From assembly GCA_027603945.1 (NCBI GenBank), contig JADIIU010000036.1:1-64000 (forward strand): a DNA stretch of 64,000 nt, read 5' to 3'. Of this stretch, positions 57,160 through 64,000 are shown in pieces. Source of the stretch: Terramyces sp. JEL0728. Its lineage: Eukaryota > Chytridiomycota > Chytridiomycetes > Rhizophydiales > Terramycetaceae. The position numbers and the translations under genes were made by a program. Positions within the stretch are counted from its first letter, which is position 1; every line of letters starts with the position of its first letter. The notes below the pieces were generated by a model, which ran no database searches, was not told where the DNA came from, and saw only the letters and a list, made by a program, of their open reading frames with translations.

Positions 57160-59532
57160 ATGCCCAACAGCGACTCGTCAGTGTATGAACTATTAGGAAA
57201 TTCAGAACAGATAATCAACGTAATCTGCAGTAATATTAGGGATCTGTAAGTCTGGACTGGAGAAAATTACCAGACGATTTAAAGGATATATCCGAACCAA
57301 GGAGACACAAGAAGAAAGCTTCTAAAACTGAAAAAATAGTATACAGTGTCCCGGATACCGATGACGATTTAGTAGATATTATAGACAGTCCTGTTAATAG
57401 GGAAAGACCGCTGACTTTCAATAATTGCCATTTCCACTATGATAAAGAGCACGAAAACACTCATCAAATAGCAAGGCATCTAAAGGAAGAGATTCTGTCG
57501 AATAAGACAACTACCAAATCGTCAAAAACAGACGCACATTTGAAAAAATCAATCTCCAAACTGCTAGAGTCAAATTACGCTGTTCCAAAGCAGGGTACAG
57601 GGAGTTTAATCTAGATATCCCAGTTATAAATTCAGTTATGGAACAAATGAAAGGCGTTCGACCAAAAGCAGAAAAAGTTCATTCTCCAGCAATGTCATTA
57701 TCTGAATTTGATCCGGTTCCAAAGGAATCTATTAATTTAACACACTCTTACAATAAAGCATTCGCAAGTCCTTATAAACCGGAAGAGCCTGCAGAAGAAG
57801 TCCGGGAAAACACTAATGAGATGAAGAGGGAATCTTCACTGGACATACTCAACGATGAAATTTTGGAGGGGTATTCTAGAAACATTTCAGAAGCTACACC
57901 GCCGTTTAATCTCAAAGAATCAATTTATGACTCTGTTAGGTAAATATTTGTTGATGAATAGCTCCAGCAAAAAGAAGAATTCTCAAACAAAGTCAGAAAA
58001 GGAAATATACGTCAAAGTACACAAGGAGCTGTGCGATCTGTCGGAAGATTTGAAAGCTAGGAACGAAAAGCTGCAGAAGGAAACAAAAGAGTTGAACAAG
58101 CTAAAGGACTCAATTAGAATCAGCCAAGCAACCTTGGAGCAACGAGAAAAGAGTCTTAATCGAGATTTAGATTTGATGGTTAATACTGCACTTAAACAAA
58201 AAGAGAAATCATTCAGATCAGACACGGAAAAGATAATTACAAAATACGAGGACGCAATTGAGCAATTAAACAAGGAAAACAAGCGTCTGCAGAATGCTCT
58301 CAAAGATATGGTAAATACTAACCGTTCGCTAAGAGATCAAGTATTTAGATTTAACCCAGAATAAAAGGTGTCTTGCAGAAATGGAAGAAAAGGATTTGAA
58401 GTTGGATGAATTATCGTCCAATTTAAAGTTATCCAAGGAACGAAATGAAAGACTGAAAACACACGTCAGAGTTGGCAGCTCCAGCGTTGCACAACCTTCC
58501 GAGAATAATGAAAAGGATATGTTTGCGCAAATGAAGAAACTGATTTCAAAAAGCAATCCGAAATATGAAGGGATGCAGTCCAATGTTCAATCTGAAGATA
58601 TATCTAGACACCGCCAAGAATACCACAGTAGGAATGCTGTAAATCAGCCAGACATTGCGCTAAATCCAAACGTATTGTCGCTGGTTGAATATTTGCTCAA
58701 TTTGAGATCTACGAAATCAAAAATTGCTGGGGAAAAGAAACTTCAAAATATGTTTATTGATGCAATCTTGGGGTCTTTTGAGGCAGTCGAGTCAGCTTGC
58801 AGAATATCTCCAGATACTCCATCGCAAAGGAGAAACATGCTTCAACATTTAGAGGAGCTATATTTAGAGTTGATATATGATGGCATAAAAACAAACCTGC
58901 CTGCTGCTGAAGTAATATTTACTAATTTAGCAGCATAATATTGCCGCCTTGGTTTATTCCTCTTTGACAGTATTGCAAACTAGAAATATGAATATCGAGG
59001 ATCAAAAATCTGAAAGAGCAATCATTTACACATATCTGATTGTCCTAGATAGTGTGACGCAGTTTGAAGTTGTGGAAGCAATGCTAGATGGACTACTTGT
59101 CCACTTGTCATCATCAATCAAATCACGAAGCATGGTGCTTGAAGTTGGTGGATTGGATACAATCTTTGAAATTTTAACCAGGACTCCATCCAGAGATTCC
59201 ATAGTCATGCTAGTGTCTTCCGTACTATTAACTTTAATATCCGAAGGTAATTTTCATTAACAAAGATTCATTTTACAGCAAATGTGCATCTAATCAAATT
59301 CTCGATATTTTTGCAAGTACATTAAAAACCGGGCCTATTAAAACCATAGAAAATATGATTGTAATAATCCAACGACTATCAAAAAGGTAAGCGTTTTTAA
59401 TCCAGTGAACATGTTTCGCAAATCCCCAAGAGCGTTGTACTAATGGACACCTTGCACTTTTTACAAAGAGAGAGTGTGTCAGATTTTGTGAATTTAAATC
59501 TCAAGTCTATATTTAACAATATAACTTTGTAA
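57160..59532 (+). CDS. CCDC138-like coiled-coil protein (ciliary/centriolar-satellite type)
   Basis: Eight exons, 744 aa. Introns are at 57220-57239, 57595-57614, 57939-57960, 58341-58359, 58912-58930, 59247-59265 and 59387-59405 (19-22 nt). A disordered N-terminal third precedes a coiled coil (KVHKELCDLSEDLKARNEKL; LEQREKSLNRDLDLMVNTAL). The C-terminal helical domain (VEYLLNLRSTKSKIAGEKKL; LYLELIYDGIK; YLIVLDSVTQFEVVEAML) follows the layout of metazoan CCDC138, including the final FVNLNLKSIFNNI block. CCDC138 acts at centriolar satellites in cilium formation. Presence here suggests a flagellated cell stage. The assignment rests on remembered similarity along the C-terminal half. Confidence 0.75.
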
Positions 59533-59927
59533 CAGTTTCATGGTATTCGCTGAGATTGAATTTCCACTTTGTAATGTATTGGTACTAAGCGGAAATATAT
59601 GGCCGTTGTTCATTGTATCGTCAGAAATGGAAAATAACGGATAAAAGTATACATTGTTTGGCGCAACTCTTTCCAACCAAAATGGGAGCATTTACTCTAG
59701 TGACTGGATTTATTTAGGAATGAATGGAGAGCCAGGGGCAGATATGGTTTATTCAGTGCCATCTGCATTGATCTCGTTGGGATACACGATCTTAATCCAG
59801 ACAGCTGGAAATATTAAAATCATTCATTTCAAACAGTAGGATATTTGAGATGTTAGTAAACGCGATTTAGTATGTCAATTCGGCTGAAGCTTGATCCACA
59901 TCAAGTATAATAAGCCACCTCTTTATT
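59533..59927. other. Unassigned gap between convergent genes
   Basis: Between the 3' ends of the CCDC138-like and VPS39 genes. A plus-strand frame at 59654-59839 (GATLSNQNGSIYSSDWIYLG; GEPGADMVYSVPSALISLG) and a minus-strand frame at 59494-59691 look moderately protein-like, but neither joins a recognisable gene with short introns. Confidence 0.4.
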
Positions 59928-62609
59928 TTACGTATTTCTTGCAGCGCAGTAGCTGTGCGCAAGAGTTCCATCCGGAAACACAGTGAATATGATGCTGCTC
60001 AGTCTCTTCAAACACAGCCTACACATACTTTGTTCATCGACGTTATATGCTACATTTTGGGTTTCAAGCAAGCCATCTTTTACCTTTATCAGCAATACTT
60101 TTAACAGACTCTCTATCATCAACTCGCGATATTTAGTGGTAACGACAGATTTGGTGTTATTGATTAGAAACGATTGTATCTCGGATAACTTTACGTTTGA
60201 TTCCAGTGTGTCGATAATCTTGTTTAGAAAAAATTACTTTGCAGGCATCCAATCGATATCCATGGTTGTTCAAATATTTTAGGGTTTCTTGATCATTCTT
60301 ATTTTCTGATTGAATATATAGTCTGTACAGATATGTGAAAAGTGTTTTGCTAAGAGAGCGATGATGTTTGTAATGCCTTATACAGTATTCTTCAGCCAGC
60401 TTGAAATCTTGAATGTCGTAAATGAAAATTTCCAATGCTTCTTCAAATCTGTCGAGTCTGCTCAAAATATGGGTGCGTTCAATTAAAAATTGCTTCTTTG
60501 GCAGTGAATCAAGCACCTCACTTTCGTTGTAGTGTGTGTTTTGATGGATAAAGGTTTCGAATTTATCGCGGGCTGCATTAGAGAAAAAGTACCCAGCTGA
60601 TCTTTTGGCGATTCTATGCACATTCTCATGTATTTTAGTAGTAACTTGGTATTGATATTTACATCATCGTCGAAATGGCTGTTTACTAGATTCTCCAGGT
60701 ATTCCAAACCATACTCTGGCGAAATACTGTCTAGAAACTCGAATATCTTCAGCTTGTTCACAGTGGTTACCATATGTTAGCAAATCTTACTGGTTGGTAA
60801 TTCTCTGTGAATATTTTTATGCCCATAGTAGGATTGCTTTCTAATGGGTACTTGGCAAATTCAAGTACAGTATCAACGTGCTTGTTCAAATCTAATTGCT
60901 GCAAATACGAAATCATTTTAACATAGTCGTCATTTTCTGTAACCCTGATATTAGCCCAACGGTACATTTTCATAAAGGTCAATGCTTTCTGGTGCTGTCC
61001 TTTCGCTTTATAGAAATCAATCAATTCATTATTCTTCTGCTGTAAGTAAAAATAACCTTGAATCGGATCAGTAATGCAACAGTGCGTTCATAATTGCAAG
61101 AGTTTTCTACTCTCAGCAACGAGCCCAATAATGAACTATTCGTTGTTAAATATACCTGTAGCAACGCAGTTTCAGCAAACTCTAGCAAAAATTTACAGTC
61201 GGAAAGCGAATCTTCAATAGTACTATCAAAATATGGGTTCTTGTGGATTGAATTTTTTGCTTTTTGGTTCATTTGTGCAGCCAGTTCGTTTCTATATGTA
61301 ATCAACTTCACTCGTTCCTTGGATAGATATAGACCCAATTCTTGCAATGCTTCTTTTTCAGATTGGAAATCCTGGACATTGTCCATGATATCAGGATACA
61401 ACCCAACAACATCCACTGGAGAGGCATTTAGTTTTTCAAGAACAGAAATAGCTTCACTATATTTCTTTTGGACGTTAAACAGATACTGTGCATAAACACC
61501 TCGGACTTTGATGACATTGGATTGCTATGTTAGCGATAATCTCCCTTTTCTTGGGCACTAGCGAAATCCAGTTCATTAATGAAAGCTTCTGCGTCTTCAA
61601 ATCGATTGTTGGCCAACAATTCATCAATCTGTTCATCAAAATCCAATGGGAGTAGTCTCCATACATTCTTGGAGCTCGCAATGTAAATCAGTTCTCCAAT
61701 ATTCATGATAGTTCCTTGTCCGATGGCAAATTGCTGTAAAATAGACCCAGTTTTCAAACTTCTAATCTCTATTATGGAGTCAATCAAAGCTATTGTATAA
61801 TAATCATCTACAGTAATGTGTGATGGTAATGCGGTCCATTGGAATAAAAGAACGGCTTTCTTTGTTTGCATATTCACTTTGTAACAGTTCAAATCCTTTG
61901 TACAGTACACATAGTTTTCATTCGGATCGACTGATATTTCGTTTGTAATAGGGTCAAATTTAGGTGTGGAAGGCACATGGGCAGCCATATAATGGGATTT
62001 ACTGATTGGATTTGAAAATGCTGCTTCGTTTACACTGAACAGCTCATGGTGCTTCCGTTCCGCAGTGTCAACCAGGTATATCCCTCGTCTTGTCGCAGCT
62101 ATAACTTTGGTTTCTTCAATGAATTGAAATGATGTCGGTGTATATGGAAGTGCGATCAACTCGTTTTCAATTGCCTCGCATGGTGAAATGGAGTAAATTA
62201 TCAACCCTCTTTTTACTCCAACTGCGAGAGTATCGGATCTGTTGCTGTTTTGGAACAGAGATCTTTCAACACAAGTGACTCCTTTAATGCGGGGTAATAA
62301 TACGAGATTTAATGTTGGCTGAGAGTAGTCACATATGGAAACGAGTCCTTCTGAAAGGATTGCGAGTGATCTGGATTTCTCTAGGATCAAGATTTTTGTC
62401 ATTTTACTGATCACTTGCTTGTATACTTGCGAGAGCGTGATTGTGAATGGATCCTCATCTATATTGTATTCTAATATCGATCCTTCTTCTGTCCCGATAA
62501 ACATTTTATGTCCCAAGTGATCAACACATGAAATTGAAAGTGGAAATCCTTCAATTAGAATTTGAGGATGGACGACATTGAATGGCACTAGAATTAAGGG
62601 TAGCGTACT
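59928..62609 (-). CDS. VPS39: VPS39/Vam6, HOPS/CORVET tethering subunit
   Basis: Seven exons, 854 aa. Introns: 62588-62608 (21), 61525-61544 (20, GG-AG), 61040-61056 (17), 60771-60790 (20, GT-TG), 60573-60592 (20) and 60219-60237 (19). The order is an N-terminal CNH/beta-propeller (PLSISCVDHLGHKMFIGTEE), helical clathrin-repeat region (SPVDVVGLYPDIM; MGIKIFTENYQPV; DRFEEALEIFIYDIQDFKLAEEYC), and a C-terminal zinc-binding module (CRLCLKRL then FPDGTLAHSYC). In fungi VPS39 binds the Rab Ypt7 and tethers vacuolar membranes. The start codon is split: A at 62609 and TG at 62587-62586, joined when the first intron is removed. Without that splice no ATG occurs in frame until residue 29. Two introns have non-standard ends yet restore conserved blocks. 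Confidence 0.88.
62588..62608 (-). other. Intron inside the VPS39 start codon
   Basis: 21 nt, GTACGCTACCC at its 5' end and TTAATTCTAG at its 3' end. It separates A from TG of the initiator codon. The genomic triplet at the exon start reads GTG, which is not a normal start. Confidence 0.7.
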
Positions 62610-62998
62610 TGAGATTTGAAAATTTAGACTTTTTGCAAACTTTGAAATTCAAAATCGAGCATTAGTACTGACAAGGCATACTCTGTAAATAAGGTCCTGG
62701 ACTAGCAAGTTTTCAAAATTTCTTGGGAGAATAGGAATTCTTTTAGGTTGTTTCTTGAGCGCTAATGTTTATTAACACCGGTGTTGCCATTTTGAATTGG
62801 TACAATATCCCAAGAAACGTTATTGGTATTCTAGGCCGAACATCCGACAACTCTGGAGAATACTGGAGTATCCGGCCCGCTACTAGTGTAGGATGACGGT
62901 GTCATGGGATTGATAAGGATCAGTACCTTGTGTGTTCATACAAAACGGCTGTTACAGCGGATAAGAATAAAGTCAGCTCCAAAACTAATAAAATTTAT
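62610..62998. other. Intergenic between VPS39 and HMG-box gene 3
   Basis: 5' leader and promoter of VPS39 and the 3' region of HMG-box gene 3 (both on the minus strand). No open frame is supported. Confidence 0.5.
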
Positions 62999-63696
62999 TT
63001 ACATTTCGCTTTTAACTGTAGGGTCTAATATAAAGGAATCAAAGTAATTATATCCACTATCGATGGGAGGAAGTCTCTCTTTTGGGCTTGGTGGCAAAGT
63101 AAAAGTTGGCGAAATTGGATAGGGTAAAGATTTCTTTGGGCTTGAGGGAGGAATGACTAGTTCCAAAGGCTGAATCGTCTGCATCATTGGAGCAAACGGC
63201 GGAAAAGTGCTTTGAGGCACAATCGTGAAATGAGGAGCATTGTTGTAAGCGTTGTTGAATGAATACGGATCCAAATTGGTAAACTGGAGGATATCATACG
63301 AAATAGATGGGGGCCGTGCTTCTGTTTTTACATTAGATTCAACTTTAATTTCAAAGCTGGCGCTAGATACTACTGAATTTTGACGTTTTCTCGCCTTCTT
63401 CTTTGTTGATTTTGTAGCTTTGACTGGCTTGACGTTCTTGTGCGGATTCCAGTCAAATTCAGGATACAGCTGTTTATGTAGATTGTGCGCTTCGATGGAT
63501 ATATTCCTATAATATTCTTTGACTTTGCTGGACTCTTTGGCCCACAGACTTGAACAGATTCGACTAACTTCGTGGCTATTGCTCGTTTGATACTCCTTCT
63601 CAATCTTTAATTTCATATCTTTTCTATCTGTCTGTTAGACTCGTTCTTACAGTAGAAGAAGGAATTCATTGGTTTCTTTACTTTTTCATGGGCCAT
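62999..63696 (-). CDS. MATA_HMG-type HMG-box protein 3
   Basis: Two exons, 224 aa. The 23-nt intron at 63619-63641 lies in the first helix of the HMG box and restores KKPMNSFFYYRKDMKLKIEK. The box continues NSHEVSRICSSLWAKESSKV and ends PEFDWNPHKN. A Lys-rich stretch (KATKSTKKKARKRQ) is a likely nuclear localisation signal. The tail is Pro/Ser-rich (LVIPPSSPKKSLPYPISP). Its intron position differs from that of HMG-box gene 2, and gene 1 has none, so the three are old paralogues. Single copy, outside the 25-kb duplication. Confidence 0.9.
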
Positions 63697-64000
63697 TCTA
63701 TCTAGATATGAGCTGACAGGTTGCTATTTATACGATTGGAGGGGTGATCTGCAACCTTTTTGGGCAGGCGCCATTCCATATCTCCAATTGAGGTTGCACA
63801 AATGATAACATGAAACAAAGCTTGCTAGCAAATCAGCAACTTCAGCCTGGATGGCCGTGCCCATCGTTCCAAAAAAGCAGTTTGCTGATAGCCGGACATT
63901 CTCTCTGAGCAGTTTGAGCTGGCACTAAAGATTTATTCCTTTTCTATATTTTTTTCATTTTTCTCTTATTTTTTCGAGGGGAGTGTGACTCTTGGACACC
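63697..64000. other. Upstream region of HMG-box gene 3
   Basis: Contains the promoter at 63725-63739. No other gene is seen up to the window end, which is T-rich with TTTTTTC-type tracts near 63945-63975. Confidence 0.5.
63725..63739 (-). promoter_or_regulatory. CCAAT-TATA core promoter of HMG-box gene 3
   Basis: On the minus strand CCAAT (63739-63735) is followed within a few bases by TATAAATA (63732-63725), about 29 bp before the ATG. The arrangement mirrors that of HMG-box gene 2. Confidence 0.55.

Noticed and set aside
59494..59691. Minus-strand 65-codon frame overlapping the CCDC138-like 3' end
   Set aside because: No conserved feature and no exon continuation; it overlaps a supported coding end.

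Overview
The window is eukaryotic and looks like a compact genome of an early-diverging, probably zoosporic (chytrid-like) fungus. The fungal signals are a trifunctional HIS4, a SIN-type Cdc14, a KIN1/MARK-type kinase, an ELOVL6-like elongase and several MATA_HMG-type HMG-box genes. Two genes resembling the ciliary/centriolar-satellite proteins CCDC138 and CCDC13 point to a flagellated stage. The species is not identified.

The most striking property is intron size. I could rebuild 60 distinct introns by hand (counting each duplicated gene once). All are 17-23 nt, mostly 19-21. In every multi-exon gene I reconstructed end to end, removing them restores one open frame whose length divides by three. 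Nearly all are GT-AG, with a TAAY-like motif a few bases before the 3' end. The exceptions are one GC-AG intron, two apparent GT-TG introns and one apparent GG-AG intron. One intron splits the ATG start codon of the VPS39 gene. Any gene finder with a normal minimum intron length would fragment every multi-exon gene here.

Layout. Positions 1-1588 are single copy: the 3' part of a tRNA-Met and an ankyrin-repeat gene. Positions 1589-26755 and 26756 to about 51880 are two direct copies of one segment of about 25 kb. Its order is: 2OG-Fe(II) oxygenase, GNAT acetyltransferase, four tandem four-TM membrane proteins, ABCG transporter, HMG-box gene 1, Cdc14 (SIN), Cdc16/APC6, HMG-box gene 2, a 74-aa protein, malic enzyme, HIS4, CCDC13-like protein, a type II membrane protein with a beta-solenoid-like ectodomain, and a DDHD phospholipase. 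The left edge of copy 2 cuts exon 1 of the oxygenase, so that copy has no start. The right edge lies in a 29-bp minisatellite. Divergence between copies is patchy: 6.8-9.9 kb and 18.7-26.6 kb are almost identical, while 13.7-16.4 kb carries many indels. Positions 51881-64000 are single copy: KIN1/MARK kinase, PARP-type zinc-finger protein, a P/Q/Y-rich protein, ELO elongase, CCDC138-like protein, VPS39 and a third HMG-box gene.

Genes sit extremely close. HIS4 and the CCDC13-like gene end 2 bp apart. The oxygenase-GNAT and Cdc16-Cdc14 same-strand pairs are separated by only 27 and 26 bp. The genes are mostly unrelated housekeeping functions (histidine synthesis, malate oxidation, cell-cycle control, lipid metabolism, vacuolar tethering). 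The MATA_HMG genes (five copies in 64 kb) and the four-TM array are the accessory-like parts. I saw no transposable element, CRISPR array or viral gene.
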